From: Planctomycetota bacterium
GTDB lineage: Bacteria; Planctomycetota; UBA11346
Assembly (NCBI GenBank): GCA_013816485.1
Contig: JACDEI010000002.1
Span: 1-34,321 of the forward strand
Length of the DNA: 34,321 bases
Direction: 5' to 3'
Part shown: in pieces, positions 1 through 8,284 of the stretch
Position numbering within the stretch: the stretch's first letter is position 1
Layout of the letters: the number at the start of each line of letters is the position of its first letter
Position numbers and translations under genes: made by a program
Notes under the pieces: model-generated
What the model was told of the DNA's origin: nothing
The model's input: only the letters and a program-made list of their open reading frames with translations
Database searches by the model: none

Positions 1-346
1 TGCGAATGCGTCCAGATATCGGTGGCCGTCCAGGCTTCTTTGGTCGTTCGCGTGTTTTCACCGGGTTGGCGATCAACCGCCGAAACCATCCGCGCACGGT
101 GCCGAGCGCGGCGACGATCAGCAGCGCTCGCGCCGCCTTCCAGCCGACCGCTTTGGCATGCTCGGCGATGCTGCGCCGGTCGGTGTCGGTGAATGCCAAC
201 CGTCGATCTGCAGTCAGCCGCAGCACGATGCGCAATTGCACGAGGGCGAAATCAAGCTGCCGTTGCAGATCAGCTTCGCGAGCAGTGGGCGAACGCAGCA
301 GGATCAGGGGCATGGGGCGGCGGATGCTCAACGGCCACAGCGGCAC
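1..346 (-). CDS. Transposase/integrase-type protein, 5' part only (runs off the left edge)
   Basis: The minus strand is open from about 346 to the window edge, giving some 115 residues. After a short N-terminus the protein has a leucine-rich helical stretch (QLRIVLRLTADRRLAF), a helix-turn-helix-like region (RSIAEHAKAVGWKAARALL), a segment similar to 'TVRGWFRRLI' and then KKPGRPPISGRIR. This order (helical N-terminus, HTH, W-h-RRLI, basic K-x-PGRPP linker) resembles the N-terminus of DDE integrase-core transposases common in Planctomycetes. The catalytic core would lie beyond the window. I chose the GTG at 346 because AAGGGG lies 7 nt upstream; an ATG at 313 is the alternative. Assignment rests on motif recall only. 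It may be an intact insertion sequence or a remnant inside the element that ends near 1351. Confidence 0.6.
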   Translation of the reverse strand, partial: MPLWPLSIRRPMPLILLRSPTAREADLQRQLDFALVQLRIVLRLTADRRLAFTDTDRRSIAEHAKAVGWKAARALLIVAALGTVRGWFRRLIANPVKTRERPKKPGRPPISGRIR

Positions 347-401
347 TGCCAGTCCCCTTGTATGGCCCGGTTCGCGCTGGTCCCAAGCTCCCAATGAAGG
401 C

Positions 402-416
402 ACCCCATAATGGGGT
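402..416. promoter_or_regulatory. Perfect 7-bp palindrome upstream of the toxin-antitoxin pair
   Basis: ACCCCAT-A-ATGGGGT is a perfect palindrome 34 nt before the GTG start of the toxin-like gene and 55 nt before the transposase start on the other strand. Ribbon-helix-helix antitoxins usually bind short palindromes at their own promoters, so this is a reasonable operator candidate. It could equally be part of the end of the neighbouring insertion sequence. Confidence 0.3.
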
Positions 417-450
417 TCCTATTTAGCAGGCGAGTGTTAGTCTGACCGTC

Positions 451-741
451 GTGCCCCGAAACCCGGATGTAGAATTCGCCTGGGATGAACGACCAGGTGA
501 GAACGTCGACCATATCGCAGAGCACGGGCTCGTCCCTGATGACTGGGAGTCTCTTTTCTTCAGTGCGCCGGACCACGACCACGACAAGGAGCACATCGAG
601 TTATGGGTTGCTGAGGGACGCCTGCGCGGACGTCGTTATCGCATCGTCTACAAGCTGTTGGAAGGCACCGTGATTTACCCTGTCCTCGTATTTCCCATCA
701 CTGGATTTCCGATCACCCGCCGCGGGCTGCGCCGCCCTTAG
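451..741 (+). CDS. BrnT-like toxin candidate (96 aa)
   Basis: A small protein beginning VEFAWDERPGENVDHIAEHG, then a D/H-rich segment (PDHDHDKEH), and a C-terminal beta-rich part GRRYRIVYKLL...VYPVL. The pattern 'F-x-WD-x-(5-6)-N-x-x-HIAEHG ... GRRYRIVY' resembles BrnT-type RNase toxins (RelE-like fold), in which an F-x-WD start and an HG motif precede beta strands. The start is a GTG without a clear ribosome-binding site. The gene ends in TAG, and the AGGAGG that serves the next gene begins inside that stop codon, so the two genes are almost certainly cotranscribed. Toxin first, DNA-binding partner second is the order of brnTA. The match is distant, so function is inferred from similarity plus gene order. 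Confidence 0.5.
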   Translation: MPRNPDVEFAWDERPGENVDHIAEHGLVPDDWESLFFSAPDHDHDKEHIELWVAEGRLRGRRYRIVYKLLEGTVIYPVLVFPITGFPITRRGLRRP

Positions 742-754
742 GAGGATAACCGCC

Positions 755-1129
755 ATGACTGTCACCGCTGCACCTGCCCGAAAAAACCTACCGAGTCGCG
801 CGGCTTACGCCAAGTTGGTCAAGATGGCGGCGAAGCGTTATGCCCCGGACATTCCCTGGGAAGAACTTCCGCTCCAGCGCGCAGGCCAACGTGGTCGGCC
901 GAAAAATGGCGCTGTGCACCTCGCATTGACCCCGCGCACGGTGAAAATGCCGGAGCCGATCTGGAAGGCCTTCGCAGACGCGGCCGATCACGAGGGCGTC
1001 AGCGTGAACGCTTTTCTGTCTGCGATGGGGAGTGATTTGCTGCGTCGACACGTCTTGGAGAAAGAGATCCGTCGGCTGGTGCGGGCAGGCCTGCTGCACA
1101 GTTCGCGGACACGGCAGTCCACGCTATGA
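755..1129 (+). CDS. Ribbon-helix-helix antitoxin candidate (124 aa)
   Basis: The protein has a basic N-terminal half (residues 1-60, including GQRGRPKNG, a possible AT-hook-like RGRPK) and a C-terminal half reading TVKMPEPIWKAFADAADHEG then VSVNAFLSAMGSDLLRR. A beta strand followed by two helices with 'S-V-N-A-F' at the start of the second helix is the pattern of CopG/Arc-type ribbon-helix-helix DNA-binding domains. It starts 13 nt after the toxin-like gene with an excellent AGGAGG at 740-745. The likely role is to neutralise the upstream toxin and repress the operon. The long N-terminal extension is unusual for a BrnA-type antitoxin. A stand-alone RHH regulator is the alternative. Confidence 0.5.
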   Translation: MTVTAAPARKNLPSRAAYAKLVKMAAKRYAPDIPWEELPLQRAGQRGRPKNGAVHLALTPRTVKMPEPIWKAFADAADHEGVSVNAFLSAMGSDLLRRHVLEKEIRRLVRAGLLHSSRTRQSTL

Positions 1130-1306
1130 CAGGCGTGGGAAAACTTTGCCCTCGACCCTTTGCAGATCGTGCAGCAGATGCAGCAGTTGGGTCCGCTGGG
1201 GTCCGCTCCTGTCCATCTCTGTCCCGTTCGGCAAAGCTAGGCCGCGCCCGGACTTGCGTCGTAACCGATGAATCAACAGCAGGATACGAAGTGACCCCGG
1301 TAATTT
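1130..1306. other. Non-coding stretch inside the putative element end
   Basis: No convincing gene on either strand; the reading frames here have no recognisable motif. A short direct repeat (GGGTCCGCT at 1190 and again ten bases on) is visible. No integrase gene lies beside the tRNA scar, so if an element ends here its integrase must be to the left of the window. Confidence 0.4.
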
Positions 1307-1351
1307 TTGCCATGCTGTAGGTCGAGAGTTCGAGTCTCTTCGCCCGCTCCA
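1307..1351 (+). tRNA. tRNA-Gly(GCC) 3' fragment (attachment-site scar)
   Basis: The 45 nt read as the 3' part of a tRNA from the anticodon loop onward. The loop is TTGCCAT (1307-1313, anticodon GCC), then the 3' anticodon-stem strand GCTGT, variable region AGGTC, T stem GAGAG, T loop TTCGAGT, T stem CTCTT, 3' acceptor strand CGCCCGC, discriminator T and an encoded CCA. The T stem pairs (one G-T), and the acceptor strand would pair with GCGGGCG, as expected for tRNA-Gly. The bases upstream (GGTAATT) do not pair with GCTGT and no D arm or 5' acceptor strand is present, so this is not a functional tRNA. Partial tRNA 3' ends are the classic product of integration by tyrosine recombinases, which duplicates the tRNA end. 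Confidence 0.75.
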
Positions 1352-1652
1352 CGACACGTATGTATCCGCCGGCGTAAAGTCAGGCCACGAAACCGGACCT
1401 GCGGTAAGCGTTCAGCGGCGTGAACTAGCCGAGAGCCACCTACGACAGATGACTGTCGAGTTTGTCAGATATCTTCAGCAACCGATCAACCGTTCCGCCC
1501 CGTTTTGGTCGTCGGAGTGGTTTCCCCGCGTTCTCTTCTTCGGCCTCAACGAAGCCATTGGGGTGGCGAGCAGGCAGGGGCATGAACGTCGCCAGCGGTG
1601 CGCTTGCTTTCGTCCGGTGCCAGCGCGATCCTCCAAGCCGGGATCGGAACGC
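1352..1652. other. Gap between the tRNA scar and the kinase gene
   Basis: No RNA gene seen. The kinase reading frame is open back to an ATG at 1449, but the encoded 68 extra residues show no domain or signal, and the predicted membrane anchor begins only after the ATG at 1653. A small inverted repeat, GACAG-ATGA-CTGTC (1444-1457), overlaps the earlier ATG and could be an operator for the kinase gene. Confidence 0.35.
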
Positions 1653-4600
1653 ATGCACGGTATTGCTCGTGGACTGAGTGTGGTCGTCGGAACGAGCGGT
1701 GCGCTGGGCGCCGCCGAAGCGGGTGGCCATGCGTTTCTGCACGGCCTGTTGTTCGGTGCCCTCTTCAGCCTGGTGGTGCCACTGGTGTGCCTCTGGTGGT
1801 GGTGGAGGCAGACCCGCGGTCGATCGGCCCTGGATCGCCAGCCCGACGCGGCCGTGGAGGTTCCTGCTTTTGCGCCACGCTCCGGCACGCCTCCGGCGGT
1901 CGTCGCGCGTCGCCGGCACGAAACCACCGAGCGGACCACCGAAGTCCTGATCCGTCAGGGTCTGCCTGCCGCCCGGCTCGGTAGTTGGGAACATGATCTC
2001 GCACGCAACCGCATCACCTGGTCGGAACACATCCACGAGATCTTCGGGCGTTTAGCCGAGACCATGCCGGCGACGTTTGAAGAACTAATGGCGATAGTGC
2101 ATCCGGATGATCGCGCGTCGTTGGTGCAGCGGGCCAAACGTCTGGGTGAAACCGGCATACCGGTGGGCAGTGAACTGCGGGTCGTCTGGCCTGACGGCAG
2201 CATCCATTGGCAGGCCACACGCGCTGAACTGGAGCGCGATGCGCAGGGGCAGCCGCTGCGCGTGACCGGCATCGCTATGGACATCACCGAGCGCAAACAC
2301 ATCGAGGATGAGCTGCGCCAAAGCCAACGTCTGCTGAGCGTCGGCTTCGACGCCGCGCACATCGGTGCGTGGGAATGGGACCAGCGCAGCGGGCGGATGA
2401 CGTGGAGTGGTCAGGTCGAAGCGATCTTCGGTCTCGCTCCGGGTACGTTCAGCGGCACGTTCGAGGGCTACCTTGCGCTCATCCACCCGGGTGATCTGAC
2501 GACGGTCCAGTCGGCGATTGAGCGGGCGATGGCGGAAGGCGGTGGATTCCAGGTCGAACATCGCGTCACCGCCGCCGATGGATCAATCCGTTGGCTTGCC
2601 GGTCGTGGTGACGTGCTGCGCGGCTCGGATGAGACCTTCACCGGGATGGCTGGCGTGGTGCTGGATGTCACCAATCGTCGTCTGGCGGAACAGGAACTGC
2701 GCGATAGCGAGGGACGTTACCGTGCGGTGATCACCGCCATGCACGAGGGCGTGGTGGTGCACCGGCCCGACGGACGCATCATCGACGCCAACCGCAGTGC
2801 CGCTGAGATCCTGGGGCTTTCGCTCGACCAGTTGGTCACCCGCGACAATGCCGATCCCAGGTGGTCGATGGTGCATGAGGACGGTTCCCCGTTCACGGTG
2901 GATGAGTTCCCCAATGTGATCGCGCAGCGCAGCGGAAAACCACAGCATCACACCACCATGGGTGTCCATCGTCCCGACGGGACCACCCGCTGGTTGTCGG
3001 TCAATGCCGATCCGCTGCTGTCACTCGGCGGCGGAACACCCCTGGGAGCGGTGGTGACCTACAGTGACATCACCGACCGATTGCACCACGAACGTGCAAT
3101 GCGCGATTCCGAGGAACGCCTGCGTTCGCTGGCGGAGCACAATCCCAATACCATCTCGATGGTCGACCGCACTGGCACCATCCTCTATGTCAACCGCACG
3201 TATCCTGGGATCGAGATCAACCAGGTGCTCGGCACCAATGTGCGTGACTACATCCAGAGTGAAACCCTTGGGCCCTACTTGGTGGCGCTTGAACGAGTGT
3301 TCACGGGGGGGAGTTCGGGCGAAGTGGAATTGCAGGTCCGCACGCCCACGGGCGAAACCATCTGGTTCCTCAGTTCCTTGGGCCCGCTGCGTTCGGGTGG
3401 CCGCATCATCGCTGCCGTCGTCACCTCCATCGACATCACCGAGCGCCGTCGGGATCTGGAGGAACGCCGGCGTTTCCAGAGCGAACGCGAGACCATGTTC
3501 GAACGCATGCCGATCGGCTGCATCCTGTGGACGCGTGAACGGCGGATCTCCTACGCCAACCCGGCGGCAGAACAGATCTTCGGCTTCGCGGCGGACGGCA
3601 TGAACGGCCACGGACCGGATCTGCTCAACTTCGAAGAGGGCATGCCCGAGGTGTCGTCCTACTTCGAGCGCATCGAAAAGGGTGACATGGGGCTGGTGGC
3701 GGAAATGAACAACCGCAAGGCCGATGGTTCGGAGGTCCATTGCGAATGGCATCCGACACCGTTGTTCACCGCCACCGGTGAGCTGACCGGCGTCATCACC
3801 ATGGTGATGGACATCAGCGAGCGTTCCTCGCTGGAAGAGCAGTTGCGCCAGTCGCAAAAGATGGAGGCCGTCGGACGGCTCGCGGGCGGCATCGCCCACG
3901 ACTTCAATAACCTGCTGACGGCTATCATGGGATATGGCGAACTGTTGGAGACGCGGATTCCGTCGACCGATCAGGCCTCTGGTTATGTGCAGCAGATCAA
4001 GAAGGCGGCCAGACGCGCGGCTGCACTGACCTATCAACTGCTGGCCTTCAGTCGCAAGCAGGTGCTGCAAGCCCAACTCCTGGTGGTGGGTGATGTGATC
4101 ACCGACCTTGAGCCGATGCTCCGTCGCCTGATCGGGGAACACATCACGCTCAAGACCGATATGGAACAGGCATCCTGGCAGGTGCTGGCCGACGCCGGTC
4201 AGCTTGAACAGGTGGTGATGAACCTCGTAGTGAACGCCCGCGATGCGATGCCGACCGGTGGATCGCTGACCATCACTACGCGTAATCGTCACCTCGACGC
4301 CGACATGGTGCGGGCCTACGCCGAGGTGCCGCCCGGCGATTACGTGATGATGACCGTCAGTGACACCGGCGAAGGCATGGAGGACAATGTCAAGAAACGC
4401 ATCTTCGAACCGTTCTTCACCACCAAACCGGAAGGCAAGGGCACAGGCCTTGGTCTTGCCGTGGTGTTCGGCGTGGTGCGTCAAAGCGGCGGTTTCATCT
4501 TCGTCGACAGCGTGCCGACCAAGGGTTCACGCTTCGATGTCCTGTTGCCGCGCGCGGACAAGGCACCGGAACCGTTCCGTCATCGTGACAGCACCGCACA

Positions 4601-4988
4601 GTTGGCGATCCGCGGCAGTGAGACCATCCTGCTGGTCGAGGACGACGAGGGGGTGCGTGGTCTGGCCAGGGACACCCTCGAAGCCAGCGGCTATACCGTG
4701 CTCGCGGTATCGAATGGTCAGGAGGCGATTGAGATCAGTGAACACTATCCCAAGCCGATCGAGCTGCTGCTGACCGATGTGGTGATGCCCGGCCTGGGTG
4801 GCCGTGAGGTCGCTGAGCAGGTGAAACGTAAACGTCCGGCGATCCGCGTGCTGTTCATGTCGGGTTACACCGACGATCTGGTGCTGACCCACGGCGTCGC
4901 CGACGGCACAGCGGCTTTCATCGAGAAACCGTTCGCCGCGCCCAAACTGTTGGGGCGCATCCGCAAGTTGTTGTCGGGGCAGGTGTGA
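1653..4988 (+). CDS. Hybrid sensor histidine kinase with five PAS domains
   Basis: A 1111-residue sensor that should autophosphorylate and pass the phosphate to its own receiver domain. Residues 24-45 form a membrane segment ending in a WWWW-R-T-R anchor. Five PAS/PAC units follow (roughly nt 1965-2310, 2335-2680, 2725-3070, 3120-3445, 3490-3810), four closing with the PAC signature D-(I/V)-(T/S)-(E/D/N)-R. The HisKA domain carries [11 protein letters not shown] with phospho-acceptor His749. The HATPase domain has the N box ([10 protein letters not shown]), G1 (DTGEGM), F box (FEPFFTTK) and G2 (GKGTGLGLA). The C-terminal receiver has LLVEDDE, phospho-acceptor Asp1042 in [10 protein letters not shown], and the Lys in FIEKPFA. 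No output domain is present, so the phosphate must pass to a separate protein; no response regulator lies nearby. The start is at 1653; 1449 is an alternative. The ligand is unknown. Confidence 0.9.
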   Translation: MHGIARGLSVVVGTSGALGAAEAGGHAFLHGLLFGALFSLVVPLVCLWWWWRQTRGRSALDRQPDAAVEVPAFAPRSGTPPAVVARRRHETTERTTEVLIRQGLPAARLGSWEHDLARNRITWSEHIHEIFGRLAETMPATFEELMAIVHPDDRASLVQRAKRLGETGIPVGSELRVVWPDGSIHWQATRAELERDAQGQPLRVTGIAMDITERKHIEDELRQSQRLLSVGFDAAHIGAWEWDQRSGRMTWSGQVEAIFGLAPGTFSGTFEGYLALIHPGDLTTVQSAIERAMAEGGGFQVEHRVTAADGSIRWLAGRGDVLRGSDETFTGMAGVVLDVTNRRLAEQELRDSEGRYRAVITAMHEGVVVHRPDGRIIDANRSAAEILGLSLDQLVTRDNADPRWSMVHEDGSPFTVDEFPNVIAQRSGKPQHHTTMGVHRPDGTTRWLSVNADPLLSLGGGTPLGAVVTYSDITDRLHHERAMRDSEERLRSLAEHNPNTISMVDRTGTILYVNRTYPGIEINQVLGTNVRDYIQSETLGPYLVALERVFTGGSSGEVELQVRTPTGETIWFLSSLGPLRSGGRIIAAVVTSIDITERRRDLEERRRFQSERETMFERMPIGCILWTRERRISYANPAAEQIFGFAADGMNGHGPDLLNFEEGMPEVSSYFERIEKGDMGLVAEMNNRKADGSEVHCEWHPTPLFTATGELTGVITMVMDISERSSLEEQLRQSQKMEAVGRLAGGIAHDFNNLLTAIMGYGELLETRIPSTDQASGYVQQIKKAARRAAALTYQLLAFSRKQVLQAQLLVVGDVITDLEPMLRRLIGEHITLKTDMEQASWQVLADAGQLEQVVMNLVVNARDAMPTGGSLTITTRNRHLDADMVRAYAEVPPGDYVMMTVSDTGEGMEDNVKKRIFEPFFTTKPEGKGTGLGLAVVFGVVRQSGGFIFVDSVPTKGSRFDVLLPRADKAPEPFRHRDSTAQLAIRGSETILLVEDDEGVRGLARDTLEASGYTVLAVSNGQEAIEISEHYPKPIELLLTDVVMPGLGGREVAEQVKRKRPAIRVLFMSGYTDDLVLTHGVADGTAAFIEKPFAAPKLLGRIRKLLSGQV

Positions 4989-5005
4989 AGTGCGCAGGGT
5001 ACAGG

Positions 5006-5053
5006 GCCGAGCACGCCGAGACGGACCGCTCGGGATTTCTCGGCGTGCTCGGC
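5006..5053. terminator. 16-bp perfect hairpin between convergent genes
   Basis: GCCGAGCACGCCGAGA at 5006-5021 is the exact reverse complement of 5038-5053, with a 16-nt loop. It sits in the 129-nt gap where the kinase gene and the GH109-like gene converge, so it can end transcription from both sides. There is no T-run. The arm sequence resembles a short repeat widely scattered in some high-GC genomes, so it may be a dispersed element that also terminates transcription. Confidence 0.55.
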
Positions 5054-5117
5054 GCCCTCGGCGGTAAAATCGCTTTCCTGCATTCATGATCTTTTGATCA
5101 CGGATTGGCACCAGTGG

Positions 5118-6563
5118 TCACGACACCACGCCCAGCGGCGGCATCGTCTTCCAGATCCCCCGCGTGAAGTCCGGCACGGTGATCGGCATGCTGCCGTTTT
5201 CCACTGACCACGAACTCAGTTCGATGATGCTGCTCCAGGACGCCGCGTCGTAGACCACGCTGTCCGGGGTGATGCCTTGTCTGATGCAGTCGAGGTGCCG
5301 CCAGTTCATCACGAAGTCCATGCCGCCGTGGCCGGCATTCTTGGCTTGGTCCTGGAGCTTCTTCCATAGCGGGTGGGTGAACTTCTCGCGCATGGTCGCG
5401 AGGTCCTTGTCGTTCAACCAGCCGTGACTGTTCTTGGCCTCGAGGCCGTGCGCCGTGGGATCATTCAGTGCCAGGCGCGCTGGATAATCGAAGAAAGTGC
5501 CGCCGGTTCCCGAGAGCGCATTGATGCGGCTGTACGGACGCGGACTGATCACGTCGTGCTGGAGCATAATGGTGCGGCCGAGCGCGGTTTTTATCAGCGC
5601 AGTGTTCATGTCGCCGCAGACGTACTTATCGTTGGCGTGCGGACCGCCGGTCTTGTCGCGCCACGCGGACAGACCCTTCTCTGGCGAACTCATCGACACC
5701 ACGAAAGCGAACTGGTCGCCACGGTTGATGCCCAGGTACTGCGCCACCGGGCCCAGACCGTGGGTCGGGTAGAGGTTGCCGTCGTACTGCTTGTGGAACT
5801 CGCGCCGCCAACCGTCGTCGCCCTGGCGTCCGTAAAGCTGTTCGCGCAGATCGTGGATGTAGGCGCATTCCGCATGGGTCAGCTCACCGAGCACGCCCTG
5901 GCGCGCGAGGCTCAGCACGAACAGTTCGTTTTCGCCATAGCAGCAATTTTCCAGCATGACGCAGTGGCGCTGCGTGCGTTCACTGGTGTCGACAATGCGC
6001 CAGCAGTCCTCCATCGTCACTACCGCGGCGACCTCGACGAAGGCATGTTTGCCGCGTTCCATCGCGCGGATCGCCATCGGCGCATGCCAGTTCCACGGTG
6101 TCGCGACATAGACCACGTCGACGTCATCGCGTTCACACAATGACTCCCAGCTCTTCTCGGTGCCGCTGATAACCGCCGGCTTCGGGCGCCCCGCCTTGAC
6201 GATGCGTTCCGCCATCGCCTCGGCCCGATCGGTGCGTACATCACAGACCGCGGTGATCTCGGCGAAGGGGATGCCGAAGCAGTCACGCATCAGCCCTGGC
6301 CCACGGTTGCCGCAGCCGATCAGGGCGATGCGGACTTTTTCCACCGGTTTGGTGGTGAGGTCATGCACCGGCTTCTGTCCTGCCGGACGTGGCCGGGTGA
6401 CGCCTAGACCGGCTGGCAGCGTGATACCGCCAGCGGTCTTGATGGCCGTCGTCGCCGCGGCATCCGCTGATCGTGCCGGTGTGCACCCGGTCATAGCGGC
6501 CAACGACGCGCCAAGCCCGGCAAGAGTGGTGTTCTTCAGCAGATCGCGGCGTGTCGGTCGCAT
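5118..6563 (-). CDS. GH109-like alpha-N-acetylgalactosaminidase (Gfo/Idh/MocA fold), Tat-exported
   Basis: A 481-residue protein. RRDLLK at residues 5-10 followed by a hydrophobic run is a twin-arginine signal, and MTGC (Cys27) is a plausible lipobox. A Rossmann domain follows, with the NAD-binding GCGNRG at 83-88 and the sequence VYVATPWNWH. The C-terminal half contains NLYPTHGLGPVAQYL, AGHGGMD and a VYDAASWSSI...PDFTRG ending. These match the NAD-dependent alpha-N-acetylgalactosaminidase family GH109 (Elizabethkingia NagA type) rather than ordinary sugar dehydrogenases. Family members hydrolyse terminal alpha-GalNAc by an oxidation-elimination-reduction route. The start at 6563 has AGGAG 7 nt upstream; an in-frame ATG at 6590 has no such site. 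It is the last gene of a leftward operon with a sugar porter and a galactokinase-family kinase, consistent with release of a sugar outside the cytoplasm. Confidence 0.85.
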   Translation of the reverse strand: MRPTRRDLLKNTTLAGLGASLAAMTGCTPARSADAAATTAIKTAGGITLPAGLGVTRPRPAGQKPVHDLTTKPVEKVRIALIGCGNRGPGLMRDCFGIPFAEITAVCDVRTDRAEAMAERIVKAGRPKPAVISGTEKSWESLCERDDVDVVYVATPWNWHAPMAIRAMERGKHAFVEVAAVVTMEDCWRIVDTSERTQRHCVMLENCCYGENELFVLSLARQGVLGELTHAECAYIHDLREQLYGRQGDDGWRREFHKQYDGNLYPTHGLGPVAQYLGINRGDQFAFVVSMSSPEKGLSAWRDKTGGPHANDKYVCGDMNTALIKTALGRTIMLQHDVISPRPYSRINALSGTGGTFFDYPARLALNDPTAHGLEAKNSHGWLNDKDLATMREKFTHPLWKKLQDQAKNAGHGGMDFVMNWRHLDCIRQGITPDSVVYDAASWSSIIELSSWSVENGSMPITVPDFTRGIWKTMPPLGVVS

Positions 6564-6620
6564 GTCAGAGCTCCTGGGCGGAGGGTTCACGAAAGCAGAG
6601 CAACGAACAGTCGGGCCTGT

Positions 6621-8255
6621 CTATTTTCGTTTGTCGAATCCACGTTCGATGTCTTCGAGCGTGCGGCCTTTGGTTTCCGGCAGGACAAACGCCGCGATGA
6701 GGAAGTACACGACGGTGGCTCCACCCCAGGCGAGGAACATTGCCGCGTAGCCATACGCTCCGACGGTGGGCAGGAACACTGCCGCAATGCACGTGGCCAC
6801 ACCCTGATTGAGCAGCAGCGCGACACCCATACCCACGGCGCGGATACGGTTGGGCATCAGCTCCGACATCGCCAGCCACACGCACACGCCAGGGCCAACG
6901 GCGAACGACGCGATGTAGAGCATGAAGCAGCCCATCGCCAGCCAGCCGGTCGACGGATCAGGCTGCGGGCCGAGGCGAGCACGCACGATGGTGAGCGTTT
7001 TGTCTTTCGCCGGAGCGAGGTTCAGCACCGGATCCTTGGCCTGCGAGCTGACGCTCACCAGCTTGGCACCCTCGCCGGCATCGTAGACCACCGTCAGACG
7101 CATCGGCACATCGTCCACGTCCGCCACCGGACGGCTGAGGCCGGTGGTAGTGACCTGTGCCTGCATCTCGGTGGTGATGTCGTTCATCTGGGATTCGAAG
7201 CGGTTGAAGACGAAGGCGCACAGCAGCAGCGCGACGATGATGCCGCTGGTGCCGACTTTGAGCAGAAAGGTGCGGCCTTTGCGGTCGACCAGGAACAAGG
7301 CGACGATGGTGAACAGCACGTTGACGACGGTGATGCCCAATCCGGCATTGGCGGCATCGGCCTCACCGAGGCCGGCCTGCGACATGATGATCACCACGTA
7401 CTGCAGCAGCGAGTTGATGCCGGTCGCCTGGTTGAGTGCGAGGATCGAACAAGCGAGGATGAACGGGATGATGAAACGCCGTTGGAAGAGCGATCCTTCG
7501 GAAGCGCCCGCCCTGGGCGCGCCCTGAGCGATGGCCGCCAACTCAGCTCCGGCTTCATGCGCTGGCAGCGAACGACTGAGCGCTGCGAGCGCGGCATCCG
7601 AGCGGCCCCGCCGTTGCAGCCAGCGCGGCGACTCGGCGATGAACAGACAACCGAACAGGAACAGTAGTCCTGGGATCGCGGCGGTGGCGAACATCATACG
7701 CCAAGCGACATCTTGGACGGTATGTATGGCGATCGGATCGCCAAGTTGTGAGTCGTTTTCCACCATCGCCGCAAAGCCGGCTCCCACCGCCATCGCCACC
7801 ATGATGCCGATAGTCAATGCGAGTTGGAAGATCGCCGTGCCACGACCACGCACCGCCGCAGGCAGACATTCAGCCAAATACAGCGGGATGACCAACACGA
7901 TCATGCCGGCGGACAGACCCTGCAGCAGGCGACCGCTGATGAGGAGCCAGAAGCCGTTGGAAAAACAGATCAACGCAACACTGATGAGGAAGAGTATGGC
8001 ACTGACGAGGGCGATGGTGCGCCGGCCAAAGAGATCGGCGAGGATTCCCGCGAGCAGGCACGAAATGGTGCCACCAGCCAGCACCGCAGCGACGATCAAG
8101 GAAGTTTGCTGATCGCTCAGCGCGATGCTCTTGTCGAGGTACAGCAGTGCCGCACCGATGATGCCCAGGTCATACCCGTAGAGCGCCCCGCCCATGCCGG
8201 AGATGATCAGCAGCAAGGTGCGGTAGCGCGCGATGGCAGCAGGCGTGGAACTCAT
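6621..8255 (-). CDS. Sugar porter, major facilitator superfamily (544 aa)
   Basis: Twelve predicted membrane helices with sugar-porter signatures: YGYDLGIIGAAL in helix 1, ADLFGRR between helices 2 and 3, GRLLQGLSAGM and PLYLAE in the N-half, ESPRWL before the central loop, NQATGINS in helix 7, DRKGRT between helices 8 and 9, and PETKGRTLEDIE at the C-terminus. It should import a hexose or related sugar by proton symport. Helices 9 and 10 are separated by an extra hydrophilic stretch of about 85 residues (from NRFESQMND to PQPDPSTG), predicted outside the cytoplasm, making the protein longer than usual. The start at 8255 has GGAG 6 nt upstream. An upstream ATG at 8288 overlaps the galactokinase stop as ATGA, so translational coupling or a longer N-terminus is possible. 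Confidence 0.9.
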   Translation of the reverse strand: MSSTPAAIARYRTLLLIISGMGGALYGYDLGIIGAALLYLDKSIALSDQQTSLIVAAVLAGGTISCLLAGILADLFGRRTIALVSAILFLISVALICFSNGFWLLISGRLLQGLSAGMIVLVIPLYLAECLPAAVRGRGTAIFQLALTIGIMVAMAVGAGFAAMVENDSQLGDPIAIHTVQDVAWRMMFATAAIPGLLFLFGCLFIAESPRWLQRRGRSDAALAALSRSLPAHEAGAELAAIAQGAPRAGASEGSLFQRRFIIPFILACSILALNQATGINSLLQYVVIIMSQAGLGEADAANAGLGITVVNVLFTIVALFLVDRKGRTFLLKVGTSGIIVALLLCAFVFNRFESQMNDITTEMQAQVTTTGLSRPVADVDDVPMRLTVVYDAGEGAKLVSVSSQAKDPVLNLAPAKDKTLTIVRARLGPQPDPSTGWLAMGCFMLYIASFAVGPGVCVWLAMSELMPNRIRAVGMGVALLLNQGVATCIAAVFLPTVGAYGYAAMFLAWGGATVVYFLIAAFVLPETKGRTLEDIERGFDKRK

Positions 8256-8284
8256 GGGGTGCTCCGGCGATGACGAGGTCGTAG

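Noticed and set aside
1130..1351. Intact tRNA-Gly interrupted by a self-splicing intron
   Set aside because: No 5' acceptor strand (GCGGGCG) or D arm was found upstream within the window gap, so a split tRNA is not supported.
1124..1357. Minus-strand frames covering the tRNA fragment (translations with GRRDSNSRP or RAKRLELSTY)
   Set aside because: These peptides are well-known artefacts of translating tRNA 3' ends and indicate the tRNA scar, not genes.
1449..1652. N-terminal extension of the kinase to an ATG at 1449
   Set aside because: The extra 68 residues have no domain or signal and would put the membrane helix at an odd position; kept only as an alternative start.
3021..4484. 487-residue open frame on the minus strand inside the histidine kinase gene
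   Set aside because: His-rich, low-complexity translation without any motif, lying opposite a gene with complete HisKA and HATPase signatures. It is a shadow of high-GC coding sequence.
5373..6143. 256-residue plus-strand frame across the GH109-like gene
   Set aside because: No motif, and the opposite strand carries a clear family match with a ribosome-binding site.
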